DNA from: JASLCR01 sp036405235
GTDB lineage: Bacteria > Patescibacteriota > Saccharimonadia > Saccharimonadales > Saccharimonadaceae
Direction: 5' to 3'
Assembly (NCBI GenBank): GCA_036405235.1
Contig: DASWYA010000001.1
Span: 1-64,000, forward strand
DNA length: 64,000 nucleotides
This document shows, piece by piece, positions 15,366-24,171 of this stretch; within the stretch, counting starts at the first letter, position 1; each line of letters begins with the position of its first letter. The translations under genes and the position numbers were made by a program. The notes under the pieces were generated by a model. The model searched no databases. It saw nothing but the letters and a program-made list of their open reading frames with translations, and was not told the DNA's origin.

Positions 15366-17303
15366 TTACAGTAAACTTATAGGGTCTAACTCAAACTGCC
15401 AGTATTTTGGTGGGAGATGTTGTAGTAAGTCGAGTAGGTCTTGGCGCCTTTTTGCTTTTACTACGAGTTGCCAGCGGAAGGTGTCGCGAGTACGTTCGTA
15501 AAAAGCTGGAGTAGGACCAAGTATCTCGACATTAGGAAATTTTATGCCAAGCTCTTTGGAAAGAATCTTAGAGTTTTTAATTGCTGCCGCCTCGGTCTTA
15601 TAGACACAGGTGAGTTTGAGCAAGTAGCAAAAAGGAGGAAAGGTAGTGTGCTGTCTGAGCGCAAGGGTGCGGGTATAAAACTCGCCGTAATTACGCGCAA
15701 CACCGTCTACGACAGCTGGGTGTGAGGGTTGGTAGCTTTGTACGATTACCTTTGTAGCATGATGACTGCGGCCAACACGGCCGATGACCTGACTGAGTAG
15801 TTGGAAAGTTCGCTCTGGAGCGCCGTAGTCAGGTAAGCCAAGACCTGCATCTGCTTGTACAACACCAACGGTTCGAAGATGAGGTAGATCCAGACCCTTG
15901 GCGATAACTTGAGTGCCAATAATGATATCGATTTTACCGTTGTAGACATCTGAATAATTTGCATCGAGTGTATCGTCTTTTGTTGTGTCGCCATCGTAGC
16001 GTGCTATCCGGGCCTTAGGATAGAGCTTTTTAATTTCAGACTCTATAAGCTTTGTGCCAATGCCTTTATGGATGATGTCGGCATGATGGCAGACGGGGCA
16101 GCTAGTTGGCACTCTGTCAATGAAGCCACAAATATGGCAGCGTAACTCATGAGTGTCAGCGTGCAAGCTAAGTGGTACGAAGCAGCGTGGGCAGCCAGCT
16201 TGCCAGCCACAGTTTTCGCAGAGAGTGGTAGAAGCGGTGCCGCGACGATTATGGAATAAGAGGATCTGTTTGCCTGCGAGCAGCGTATCATCGATAGCTG
16301 AGAGTAGTTTGTCTGAGAGAAATCGGTGTTTTTTAAAGTTTGTGCGTTTAGTCATATCGATAACTGAGACGCTCGGCGCGGTCGCTTTTTGAGCTGGAGT
16401 AGACATATTGATAATAGGTCGCTTCGATTGTTCCGCTAAGAAATAATCAGCAACAAGTGGGGTGGCACTGCCAAGGAGGGCTTTTGATTCAGAGAACTCG
16501 GCTAATTTGCTCGCTACGCGCAGAGCAGAATATCTTGGAGACTGTTCTTGTTTGAAGCTTGGCTCATGACACTCGTCTATAACGATGAGTCCAAGATTTG
16601 GAACAGGCATAAAGAGCGCAGAGCGAGGACCGACAACAATACGTGGTTTTTCACTGGTTAGAGCATCGCGCCAAGCTAGGTGACGCTCGGCCTCGGTCTG
16701 GCGAGAGTGAGTGAGTATGATGTCATCGAAATGGTGCGACACATCAGCAACGAGTTGAGAAGTGAGAGCGATCTCTGGAACAAGGATAATAACAGATTTC
16801 CCGCTTGATATCATACGTTTTGCGGATTCAATATACACGGCTGTCTTTCCAGAGCCAGTGACACCGTGAAGCAGGGCGGTACCTGGAGTCATGGTCTGTA
16901 TTTTTTTGACTGCAGCCAGCTGATCTTTATTGAGTACAAAATTTGTTCGTTCTCGAACTTTTATAGAGGTGTTGGTTATTTCTTTTTCACGTCGTTTAGT
17001 CGTGAGATTGCGCGGGAGAAGAGTCTGGAGGGTGGTTGCTAGAGGAGTGCTATAGTAGCTACTCATCCATATTGTAGTTTCTACGAGCGCTTCAGGAATA
17101 GGATTTTCTTCCACGATAGAAACAATTTCTTTAGTAGAATACTCTGGCTTGCGCTGCTCTGATATAACCAAACCAGTTAGGAGTTTTTTGCCGACCTCAA
17201 TTTGAACAATCGTGCCGATAGATAGGGGCTCCTGGGAGGCGTATGTAAATGAATCGCTTCCAGAGCGGACAATTTGATTTGGAGCAACCTCATAGTATTT
17301 CAC
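15366..17303 (-). CDS. priA: Primosomal protein N', PriA helicase
   Basis: 645 aa. Restarts stalled replication forks. Order: N-terminal 3'-DNA-binding domain (about 1-100), helicase with Walker A GVTGSGKT, DECH box (DECHEPSFKQ), a zinc-binding insert with eight cysteines (CENCGWQAGCPRC ... CHICGF ... CPVC), helicase C domain (GTQVIAKGLDLP) and C-terminal domain. The start is GTG 17303; the -10 box TATAAT (17316-17311) ends 7 nt before it. The sequence between the two (AAAGGAA) could also serve as a ribosome site if transcription begins earlier. Confidence 0.93.
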   Translation of the reverse strand: MKYYEVAPNQIVRSGSDSFTYASQEPLSIGTIVQIEVGKKLLTGLVISEQRKPEYSTKEIVSIVEENPIPEALVETTIWMSSYYSTPLATTLQTLLPRNLTTKRREKEITNTSIKVRERTNFVLNKDQLAAVKKIQTMTPGTALLHGVTGSGKTAVYIESAKRMISSGKSVIILVPEIALTSQLVADVSHHFDDIILTHSRQTEAERHLAWRDALTSEKPRIVVGPRSALFMPVPNLGLIVIDECHEPSFKQEQSPRYSALRVASKLAEFSESKALLGSATPLVADYFLAEQSKRPIINMSTPAQKATAPSVSVIDMTKRTNFKKHRFLSDKLLSAIDDTLLAGKQILLFHNRRGTASTTLCENCGWQAGCPRCFVPLSLHADTHELRCHICGFIDRVPTSCPVCHHADIIHKGIGTKLIESEIKKLYPKARIARYDGDTTKDDTLDANYSDVYNGKIDIIIGTQVIAKGLDLPHLRTVGVVQADAGLGLPDYGAPERTFQLLSQVIGRVGRSHHATKVIVQSYQPSHPAVVDGVARNYGEFYTRTLALRQHTTFPPFCYLLKLTCVYKTEAAAIKNSKILSKELGIKFPNVEILGPTPAFYERTRDTFRWQLVVKAKRRQDLLDLLQHLPPKYWQFELDPISLL

Positions 17304-17352
17304 TTCCTTTATTATAGCGCGGAGTCTGAGTTAAAACTGCTACACTATGTAT

Positions 17353-18009
17353 ATGTATTTTGAATCACGGGCTGAGGCGGGTGAAAAGCTCGCGGAAATA
17401 TTAGAAGAGGCTTATAGGTACGAAGATTGTGCAATCGTTGCGCTGTCCGATGGTGCTGTGTTAGTGGGGGAGCAAATCGCAGAGCGCTTACACTGTATAC
17501 TGACGATGCTTTTGATTGAAGATATTGAGGTTCCAGGAGAAAGTATGAGTTTTGGGGGTGTTTCGCAGAGTGGCGGGTTTACGTACAATGGTATGTTTTC
17601 CGCTGGTGAAATAGAGGAATATACCTCAGAGTTTCATGGCTATCTAGATGAGCAAAAACGTGAGAAATTTCAGAAGATTAACCGTCTGCTTGGTGACGGC
17701 GGTGTTATCTCAAACGATATGCTGCGCGACAGAACGGTAATACTAGTGGCTGATGGGATAGATAATGGCGCAGCTATTGATGTGGCATTGGACTTTTTGA
17801 AGCCTATTCGGACGAAAAAAATAGTAGTAGCGACGCCTGTCGCAACGATACCTGCTGTAGACAAGCTACATCTTGCAGCGGATGAGCTTCATATACTAGA
17901 TGTTAAGGAAAATTTTATGGGAACGAATCATTATTTTGAGGATAATACGATTCCAAATCATGAAGATACAATTGCAAAGATTAATGAAATTGTCTTGAAC
18001 TGGAAATAG
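17353..18009 (+). CDS. Phosphoribosyltransferase-fold protein
   Basis: 218 aa from ATG 17353. The overall pattern matches the family of stand-alone putative phosphoribosyltransferases: FESRAEAGEKLAEIL start, VALSDGAVLVGEQIAERL, VILVADGIDNGAAIDVAL in the PRPP-loop position and IVVATPVATIPAVDKL near the end. The PRPP loop is unusual (ADGIDNGAA in place of DDxxxTG), so PRPP binding and activity are uncertain. The start was chosen because TACACT (17341-17346) ends 6 nt before this ATG; ATG 17347 lies two codons upstream and would sit inside the promoter spacing. It is divergent from priA. Confidence 0.6.
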   Translation: MYFESRAEAGEKLAEILEEAYRYEDCAIVALSDGAVLVGEQIAERLHCILTMLLIEDIEVPGESMSFGGVSQSGGFTYNGMFSAGEIEEYTSEFHGYLDEQKREKFQKINRLLGDGGVISNDMLRDRTVILVADGIDNGAAIDVALDFLKPIRTKKIVVATPVATIPAVDKLHLAADELHILDVKENFMGTNHYFEDNTIPNHEDTIAKINEIVLNWK

Positions 18010-18090
18010 ACGTTTTAGGCCTTGAGAAATGTTGTAAGATTGTGTTACCATAGAAAGAACGAACATATAGTGGGCTAAGCAAGGGAGAGT

Positions 18091-18399
18091 ATGTTAGACG
18101 TTTTTATCACTAGTCGAGTGCGCCGTAAAATTGTGGTGGTGTATGCGAAATATCCTGACTTCCACACGCATGTGCGTGGCCTTGCTAAACTGATAAAAGA
18201 AGATCCGGGTAATATTCAGCGTGAACTAAAGAAGCTTGAGAAGGTTGGTTTCCTAGCAAGCGAGAAGCAGGGTAACACTAAAATCTACGCTACTAATAAG
18301 CAGTTCCCAATCTTTAAAGAGCTCCAAAGTATTGTGATCAAAAGTCAGCAACATCAGAGTGCGCGCAGCAAGCGTACGACTGATGTTTCGCCAATGTAG
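18091..18399 (+). CDS. Winged-helix (ArsR-like) transcriptional regulator
   Basis: 102 aa. The helix-turn-helix core is GLAKLIKEDPGNIQRELKKLEKVGFL, followed by a wing (ASEKQGNTKIYATNKQFPIF); the C-terminal tail is polar. There are no cysteines in a metal-sensing position, so it is not a typical metal-responsive ArsR protein; the ligand is unknown. GGGAGAG lies immediately before the ATG. recJ follows 29 nt later but has its own -10 box. The family is often seen in nucleotidyltransferase or ABC-transporter contexts; a link to the nearby ABC exporter is only a guess. Confidence 0.65.
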   Translation: MLDVFITSRVRRKIVVVYAKYPDFHTHVRGLAKLIKEDPGNIQRELKKLEKVGFLASEKQGNTKIYATNKQFPIFKELQSIVIKSQQHQSARSKRTTDVSPM

Positions 18400-18428
18400 C
18401 TCTATCTCCGCTATAATTAGGTATAGCG

Positions 18429-20072
18429 ATGAAGGATATTTTTTCTGAAATTCTAAAAAAACGAGGGTTGGATAGCGTAGAAAAACGCGAGGCTTTTTTA
18501 AATCCAAGTTATGATGCAAAACATGACCCATTTCTATTGCCTGATATGAGAAAAGCGGTTGATCGATTAGTGAAGGCGCACCAGGCGCAGGAAAAAATTA
18601 CGATCTATGGTGACTATGATATTGATGGCCTAACGGCTACGACAATTTTGCTGGATGCGTTCGAGAGTTTCGGATTCAAGCAGGTTGATGCATTTATCCC
18701 AAATCGGTTTGTTGAAGGATATGGACTGACGGTGGATGCAGTTGAGCGAATTGCTAGTGCTGGTGCTGAGCTAATCGTGACAGTAGATTGCGGTAGTTTA
18801 AGTACGAAAGAAATCAAGCGGGCAAATGAATTAGGCGTTGACGTGATTGTTACGGACCACCACAATGTGCTTGAAGTACAACCACCGGCTGTGGCCGTGA
18901 TAAATCCGAAGCGAAAAGATCACAAATACCCCTTTATTGACTTAGCCGGCTGTGGCGTAGCATTTAAGCTGGTGCAGGCATTGCAGACTCGACTCAAAGG
19001 CCTTGAGGACGGTCAAGAAAAATGGTTGCTTGATCTCGTGGCGCTTGGTACGGTGTGTGACGTGGTGACATTAGTGGATGAGAATCGGGCTAATGTTTTT
19101 TGGGGCTTAAAGGTGCTAGCAAAAACTCGTCGTCCAGGGCTGAAAGCATTGATGGCGGTATCGCAGGTTGAGCCAGAGAAGGTGAATGCGCGTAGCTTGG
19201 GCTTTGGTCTTGGTCCGCGTATGAATGCCGCTGGGCGACTTGAGACAGCGCAGATTGCGCTCGATATGCTGACGGCAAAAGACAATATGCTGGCTTTTGA
19301 GAAGGCTGGGGAGCTTGACGCACTCAATACTGCTCGGCGTAGTGACCAAGATAAGATTTACAAAGAAGCAGTCCAACAGGCGAGTGGATATGCGAAAGAT
19401 AATGTGCTAGTAGTAAGTGGTGAAACTTGGAATCACGGTATCGTTGGAATTGTAGCAGCAAAGCTACTGGAAAAATATAAAAAACCAACATTTGTGTTGC
19501 AAGAAATGGGCGAAGAGGCAAAAGGTAGTGCACGTAGCTATGGAGGTTTCTCAGCGGCGGATGCGATTCGCGCAGCAGAAGACTTGATTACAAAAGGTGG
19601 CGGACACAAGCTTGCTGCAGGTGTAACACTTCCGACTAGAAATATTGGTGAGTTTCGAAAGCGTGTTAATGAATTCTATCGACAGCAAGGCCTGAAGCAT
19701 CGACAGCAACAAGAGCAGCTCTTGCCGCAAGAAGACGCATTAGCGGATATCGATAACGTAACAGAAGAATTGTTAGAGAAAATAAATAGTCTTGAACCAT
19801 TTGGTAACGGGAATTCTCAGCCGGTGCTGAAAACTCAAGACATGACAGTCTTGCATATTCGACGTATGGGAACTGATGGACAGCATGTCAAACTTGATCT
19901 GCAGCCTTCAGTAGGCAGGATGATGCAATTCTTGGCATTCAATGCGCCTGAGCATTTTTTTGTAGAAATCGGCACTCACATAAATGTATGGTATCAGCCC
20001 GATATTAATGAATGGCAAGGGCGACGGAGCGTAGAGGGCAAAATATTACATATTGAAATTGCCCAGAGTTAA
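18429..20072 (+). CDS. recJ: Single-stranded-DNA exonuclease RecJ
   Basis: 547 aa, the usual size. A 5'-3' exonuclease in recombination and repair. DHH phosphoesterase motifs are visible: YGDYDIDGLTA (motif I), TVDCGS (II), VTDHHN (III), and the DHHA1 domain with RSYGGFSAADAI and GGGHKLAAG. An OB-fold C-terminal domain follows. TATAAT at about 18412 lies 11 nt before the ATG, giving a leader of a few nucleotides at most. Confidence 0.93.
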   Translation: MKDIFSEILKKRGLDSVEKREAFLNPSYDAKHDPFLLPDMRKAVDRLVKAHQAQEKITIYGDYDIDGLTATTILLDAFESFGFKQVDAFIPNRFVEGYGLTVDAVERIASAGAELIVTVDCGSLSTKEIKRANELGVDVIVTDHHNVLEVQPPAVAVINPKRKDHKYPFIDLAGCGVAFKLVQALQTRLKGLEDGQEKWLLDLVALGTVCDVVTLVDENRANVFWGLKVLAKTRRPGLKALMAVSQVEPEKVNARSLGFGLGPRMNAAGRLETAQIALDMLTAKDNMLAFEKAGELDALNTARRSDQDKIYKEAVQQASGYAKDNVLVVSGETWNHGIVGIVAAKLLEKYKKPTFVLQEMGEEAKGSARSYGGFSAADAIRAAEDLITKGGGHKLAAGVTLPTRNIGEFRKRVNEFYRQQGLKHRQQQEQLLPQEDALADIDNVTEELLEKINSLEPFGNGNSQPVLKTQDMTVLHIRRMGTDGQHVKLDLQPSVGRMMQFLAFNAPEHFFVEIGTHINVWYQPDINEWQGRRSVEGKILHIEIAQS

Positions 20073-20079
20073 TATAAGT

Positions 20080-21315
20080 TTATTTCTTGAATAGCTTTGA
20101 AAGTTGGATTCTCTGAGAGAATTCCAGCGCTCCAAGTCTAAAAGCTCGAACAGCAATCGCAATACTAAGCATCATGAACCCCGTCATGACTGCGAGAGCG
20201 AGTGATGCTTCCAGAACCGACATATTACCGACAGTGTTTCGTAGCAGTGTGACAACTGGGGAGGTGAGAGGGAAGAAGGTGATGAATTTGGTAATTGGAT
20301 TTTCCGGATCTGTAAGAATCATCATGACAAAGTAGAACGGGATGAATGCGCCGATGTAAAATACGGCTGAAAAATTGTTAGCTTCCTTCGAGGATGGTGC
20401 AGCGGCTGCTGTAGCTGTCATGAAGCCAGCAAACATGAGGAAGCCGACAATGAGGAAGCCAAGCCCGAAGAAAATAGCCAGAGGATTAAAGACAAGTTGA
20501 GACAGATCTATACCGGCTGGTAGGCCAAGAGACTGGCCGATCTCAGTATTTCTAGCCAGGAAATATGCCGCTAGCCCAAGTAGAGTGAAGAAAGTAACTT
20601 GTGTAATAGTAACGAGACTCACGCCAAGAAGCTTTCCGAGGATGAGGTCACGCGGCTTGATATATGTCAGCACCATCTCCATTGAACGATTTTCCTTTTC
20701 CTCACTGACGCTTGTCAGCATATAGCCGACAGAGAATGCGAAGACAATATAAAAGAGTACAACAAATGTTCCTGGTACGACGTATTCATTGAATCCGGCG
20801 GTTTCAGCACCATCCCGGTAGGTGGTGAGTTTACTCTCCGCACCATTTTGCGCAAGAGCAATGATATCGGCAGATCCTAGAGGTAGAAATAGGCTTGTTT
20901 TTAAAAGGTTGTTCGCAAGTGATGATACGGTAGAGCTTTTCGTTAGATCATTTGAACTAAGATAGACCTGATATGTGCGACTTTTAGCGAGATCCTTAGG
21001 AAAGATGACAAGTGCTTCGCGTTTCTCGGTACGTACTGCCTCACGATAGGAGTCCTTTTCGGTAGCTGGACTTAGAGATAGGCCAGCGCTTTTTGCAACG
21101 TCCTTATTGATGAGGCCACTCTCATCAACGATGGTGACATTTTTGAGGTCTTTCGCTAGATCGTTGATTCGTTCTTCGCTTGACTTGTTGCCAAGATAGC
21201 TGAGTCCAAGGACGATGACAATAATGAGCGGAATAGCGAGCATCATAATCCAGAAAGCGGGCTGACGGACAATAGTGAGGTATTCGTGACGGATAACAGT
21301 GCGGAGCTTAGACAT
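20080..21315 (-). CDS. ABC-2 type exporter permease (NatB-like)
   Basis: 411 aa from ATG 21315 (MSKLRTVIRHEYL), where GAGGT precedes the start and the ATG overlaps the end of the ATPase gene by 8 nt. One membrane segment near the N-terminus, a large extracytoplasmic domain (about residues 45-190), then five or six further segments containing SVSEEKENRSMEMVLTYIKP, the hallmark of the NatB/ABC-2 family. The pair resembles Na+-efflux or drug/lipid exporters; the substrate is unknown. Transcribed with the ATPase and convergent with recJ. Confidence 0.85.
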   Translation of the reverse strand: MSKLRTVIRHEYLTIVRQPAFWIMMLAIPLIIVIVLGLSYLGNKSSEERINDLAKDLKNVTIVDESGLINKDVAKSAGLSLSPATEKDSYREAVRTEKREALVIFPKDLAKSRTYQVYLSSNDLTKSSTVSSLANNLLKTSLFLPLGSADIIALAQNGAESKLTTYRDGAETAGFNEYVVPGTFVVLFYIVFAFSVGYMLTSVSEEKENRSMEMVLTYIKPRDLILGKLLGVSLVTITQVTFFTLLGLAAYFLARNTEIGQSLGLPAGIDLSQLVFNPLAIFFGLGFLIVGFLMFAGFMTATAAAAPSSKEANNFSAVFYIGAFIPFYFVMMILTDPENPITKFITFFPLTSPVVTLLRNTVGNMSVLEASLALAVMTGFMMLSIAIAVRAFRLGALEFSQRIQLSKLFKK

Positions 21316-22057
21316 GGGAGACCTCGTGGCTTTTTTCTTTATAAATTGATACGAAGATATCTTCAATAGATTTTGATTTAAACTCTTTCTTCACGGCATC
21401 AACACTACCGTAGGCGCGAGCCTTGCCGTCTTTCAGGATGAGCAGACGATCTGCGAGGCGCTCAACCTCCTCCATGAGATGGGTAATGTATATGACGGCA
21501 ACACCTTTTTCCTGGAGCTCATCGACGATATCGAGTAGAAGCTTGCGATTAACAGGATCGAGACCTTTTGTTGGCTCGTCGAGTATGAGTAGTTTTGGAT
21601 TACCCATGATTGCTACGCCAAGTTGAACTTTTTGCTGCTGGCCGCCAGACAGTTTCTTGATTTTGATATCTGCTTTGTCGCTCAACTCAACGCGCTTTAG
21701 GAAATCTATGGAGAAAGCACGGGCGTCTTCTCGTTTCATGCCCTTGAGCTCGCCAAAATAAATCATTGTGTCGAGTACTTTAGAGCGAGTGTAGAGTCCG
21801 CGTTCCTCGGGAAGATAACCTACGATACTGGCATTCTCAGGTGTGAGTTTCTTGCCGTCTACGAGCAAGGTGCCGGAGGAAGCCTGGTAAATGTTGAGCA
21901 GTGAGCGGATTGTACTTGTTTTACCGGAGCCATTGGCGCCAAGAAGCGCAAAAACCTCTCCTGTGTGGATATCAAAGCTAAGCTCTGACACAATTTTTTT
22001 ATCTCCAATCGTGAGACTGAAATCTTTAACTGAGACGAGTATCGAATTCTTTACCAT
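21308..22057 (-). CDS. ABC exporter ATP-binding subunit (NatA-like)
   Basis: 249 aa. Complete nucleotide-binding domain: Walker A GANGSGKT, signature LSGGQQQK, Walker B LLILDEP, D-loop and H-loop TH. Its C-terminal tail (KKEFKSKSIEDIFVSIYKEK) is typical of ABC-2 exporter ATPases. The last 8 nt overlap the permease start, so translation is coupled and a 2+2 complex is expected. Confidence 0.9.
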   Translation of the reverse strand: MVKNSILVSVKDFSLTIGDKKIVSELSFDIHTGEVFALLGANGSGKTSTIRSLLNIYQASSGTLLVDGKKLTPENASIVGYLPEERGLYTRSKVLDTMIYFGELKGMKREDARAFSIDFLKRVELSDKADIKIKKLSGGQQQKVQLGVAIMGNPKLLILDEPTKGLDPVNRKLLLDIVDELQEKGVAVIYITHLMEEVERLADRLLILKDGKARAYGSVDAVKKEFKSKSIEDIFVSIYKEKSHEVSHV

Positions 22058-22100
22058 ATGCAGTTTATTGTATCAGACTATGATCAAGCGATGCGAATGC

Positions 22101-22129
22101 TTGTATATTTTTTTCTCCTCTGTTACAAT
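22101..22129 (+). promoter_or_regulatory. Promoter of rpsU
   Basis: TTGTAT (22101-22106), 17-nt spacer, TACAAT (22124-22129); the ATG follows only 9 nt later. Confidence 0.75.
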
Positions 22130-22138
22130 GGACGAGAT

Positions 22139-22354
22139 ATGGTACAAGTTACAAGAAAAGATCAACGAGAAGCGAATGAGAACATCATCCGTCGCTTCAA
22201 TCGTAAAGTATTGCAGAGTGGAAAACTGAGCGTTGCAAAAGCAAGTCAGCGATTTCAGAAGGACATCAGCAAGACTGAGCGACGCAGCAAAGCGATTATC
22301 AGGAAAAGTCGCAAGGCCGATAAAATGGCAAAGATGCGACTCGGAGTTCGCTAG
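22139..22354 (+). CDS. rpsU: Ribosomal protein bS21 homologue
   Basis: 71 aa from ATG 22139 (MVQVTRKDQREANENIIRRF). Very basic and helical with the REANENIIRRFNRKV pattern of S21, a small-subunit protein that helps initiation. The C-terminal KAIIRKSRKADKMAKMRLGVR replaces the usual KREAAI..R tail. The TACAAT box ends 9 nt before the ATG, so the leader is about 3 nt. The following yqeY-like gene starts 5 nt after the stop; the rpsU-yqeY pairing is common in bacteria. Confidence 0.8.
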   Translation: MVQVTRKDQREANENIIRRFNRKVLQSGKLSVAKASQRFQKDISKTERRSKAIIRKSRKADKMAKMRLGVR

Positions 22355-22358
22355 GGCG

Positions 22359-22811
22359 ATGAGCCTAAAGCAGCAAATTGAGAACGATACAAAAGCCGCC
22401 TTACTGGGCGGCGATCGTTTTGCTGGCGAAGTCCTTAGGGGACTTAAGGCAGCGATCTTGAGCGAAGAAGTAGCGCTTGGCAAACGTGAAACTGGGCTTT
22501 CCGATCAAGAAGTTGAGAAAGTGATAGCTCGCGAGGTAAAAAAGCGAACTGAGAGTGTGAAGCTTTATGAGCAAAATGATCGCCCTGAGCTAGCCGCGGA
22601 TGAAAAGAAAGAGATGAAAGTCCTTGAGCAATATCTTCCTGAGCAGCTTTCAGAAGATGAGATTCGTAAAGCTGTCGATGATGTGATTGCCGGCATGGGC
22701 GAAGTGTCGATGCAACAAATGGGTCAAGTAATTGGTGCTGTAAAAGGCAAGCTCGGTACGGCTGCGGATGGTGCGATGGTAGCAAGAGTTGTAAAAGAAC
22801 AACTAGGGTAG
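22359..22811 (+). CDS. GatB/YqeY domain protein
   Basis: 150 aa from ATG 22359 (MSLKQQIENDTKAALLGG). The YqeY pattern is clear: KQQIENDTKAAL, LRGLKAAI, RPELAADEKKEMKVLEQYLPEQLSEDEI, and MGQVIGAVKGKLGTAADGAMVARVVKEQL. It is related to the tRNA-binding tail of GatB; the stand-alone protein is thought to associate with tRNA, with no proven role. No good ribosome site; it probably depends on coupling to rpsU. Followed by adk after 7 nt. Confidence 0.85.
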   Translation: MSLKQQIENDTKAALLGGDRFAGEVLRGLKAAILSEEVALGKRETGLSDQEVEKVIAREVKKRTESVKLYEQNDRPELAADEKKEMKVLEQYLPEQLSEDEIRKAVDDVIAGMGEVSMQQMGQVIGAVKGKLGTAADGAMVARVVKEQLG

Positions 22812-22818
22812 GTAGAAT

Positions 22819-23367
22819 ATGATTTTATTATTTGGACCGGTAGGTGCTGGTAAAAGTGTACAAGGTGAACTCCTCGCAGAACGTTTTGGCTGGAAATGGC
22901 TCAGTACCGGGCAGATGTTTCGTGCAAGTGAAGATGAAGAAGTGAAGAAAATTCTGGCATCGGGCGAACTGATGGATGATCAGACTACATTTGGCGTTGT
23001 TCAGGAAGCGTTTCAGAAGGAAAAAGATGCCAACCGTGTGATACTTGATGGATTTCCACGAACTATGCCTCAGGCGCAGTGGCTACTTAGTGAAGAGAGT
23101 CGGCTTGGGCGAGAAGTTGCGATTGTAGTTGCGCTAGATGTGTCTGACGATGTGATTATCGAACGATTAGCTGGACGAGGTCGTGCAGAGGATGCACCAG
23201 ATAAAATTAAGCGCCGCATGGAAATTTATCGCGAGCAGACTAATCCAATCTTGGAATATTTCAGCGAACACGGAGTAAAGCTTGCACACATTGATGGTGA
23301 TGGTGGGATTGAGATGATCCATGAGCGGATCGTGGCGGCACTCAAAAGTGCTGAGATTGTGAGCTGA
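22819..23367 (+). CDS. adk: Adenylate kinase, short form
   Basis: 182 aa. Interconverts AMP, ADP and ATP. P-loop GPVGAGKSVQ (canonical GPPGAGKGTQ), the AMP-site STGQMFR, DGFPRT, and the R-rich RLAGRGRAEDAPDKIKRR. The LID insertion found in long bacterial enzymes is missing, replaced by a short loop with no zinc cysteines. Other nucleoside-monophosphate kinases share this fold, but DGFPRTMPQAQWL supports Adk. Between yqeY and map; the map gene often neighbours adk. Confidence 0.85.
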   Translation: MILLFGPVGAGKSVQGELLAERFGWKWLSTGQMFRASEDEEVKKILASGELMDDQTTFGVVQEAFQKEKDANRVILDGFPRTMPQAQWLLSEESRLGREVAIVVALDVSDDVIIERLAGRGRAEDAPDKIKRRMEIYREQTNPILEYFSEHGVKLAHIDGDGGIEMIHERIVAALKSAEIVS

Positions 23368-23369
23368 TC

Positions 23370-24131
23370 TTGGCTCAACCGCTAAAAACATCCAAGCAGA
23401 TTGACGCAATGCGTGAAGGTGGAAAAATTCTCGGTAGTATTCTGCATGATCTCCGAGCACAGGTTACTCCTGGTGTGACCGGTATTCAGCTTGATGCATG
23501 GGTGGCTCGTGAAATTACGAAACGAGGAGCTGAGGCGACGTACAAAACTTCTGAGGTGAATTTTCCTAACTCTATTTGTATATCCGTGAATGATGCAATT
23601 GTGCATGGTGTACCTACAGATGAACCACTTCAAAAAGGCGACATTGTAGGCTTCGATCTTGTGATTACCTACAAAGGTATGAAGACTGATGCTGCATTCA
23701 CGATGATTGTCGGTGAATCTCCCAAAGGTGCCGAGAAGCATTTACTTTCAGCGACTGAGCGAAGTTTGTATGCAGGAATTGATGCTATTAAAGGTGACGG
23801 CACTCGGATTGGTGATATTTCCGCTAGCGTTGAAAAAGTACTCTCAGGCGCGAAATTGGGAATTATCCGCGAACTTGTCGGGCATGGCGTGGGACTAGAA
23901 ATGCATATGCCACCAGAAGTGCCAAATTGGGGAATGACTGGGAGTGGTGAAGTGTTACGGGCTGGAGATACGATTGCGATAGAGCCAATGGCGACACTTG
24001 GGGGTGAGAAGATTAATGCTCATGATCCAGACGGTTGGACGATTCGTACTCGCGACGGGAGTTTAGCTGCCCATTTTGAACACACTGTTCTTATTACTGA
24101 AACGGGTGCTGAGATCCTAACGTTGCAGTAG
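23370..24131 (+). CDS. map: Methionine aminopeptidase, type I
   Basis: 253 aa starting at TTG 23370. Removes initiator Met. The five metal ligands of the pita-bread fold are present: D in GFDLVITYKG, D in KTDAAF, H in GHGVGLEMHMPPE, E in IAIEPM and E in FEHTVLI. The TTG start is preferred because the segment KTSKQIDAMREGGKIL aligns with the family's N-terminus; the first ATG (codon 14) would cut it. The start lies 2 nt after the adk stop, so translation is coupled. Confidence 0.92.
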   Translation: MAQPLKTSKQIDAMREGGKILGSILHDLRAQVTPGVTGIQLDAWVAREITKRGAEATYKTSEVNFPNSICISVNDAIVHGVPTDEPLQKGDIVGFDLVITYKGMKTDAAFTMIVGESPKGAEKHLLSATERSLYAGIDAIKGDGTRIGDISASVEKVLSGAKLGIIRELVGHGVGLEMHMPPEVPNWGMTGSGEVLRAGDTIAIEPMATLGGEKINAHDPDGWTIRTRDGSLAAHFEHTVLITETGAEILTLQ

Positions 24132-24159
24132 AAAAGTTTTCAAAACTTGTCATAAACGC

Positions 24160-24165
24160 TATACT
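24160..24165 (+). promoter_or_regulatory. -10 box giving a leaderless ftsA mRNA
   Basis: TATACT ends 6 nt before the ATG at 24172. No Shine-Dalgarno site is present. Confidence 0.6.
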
Positions 24166-24171
24166 AAGCCT

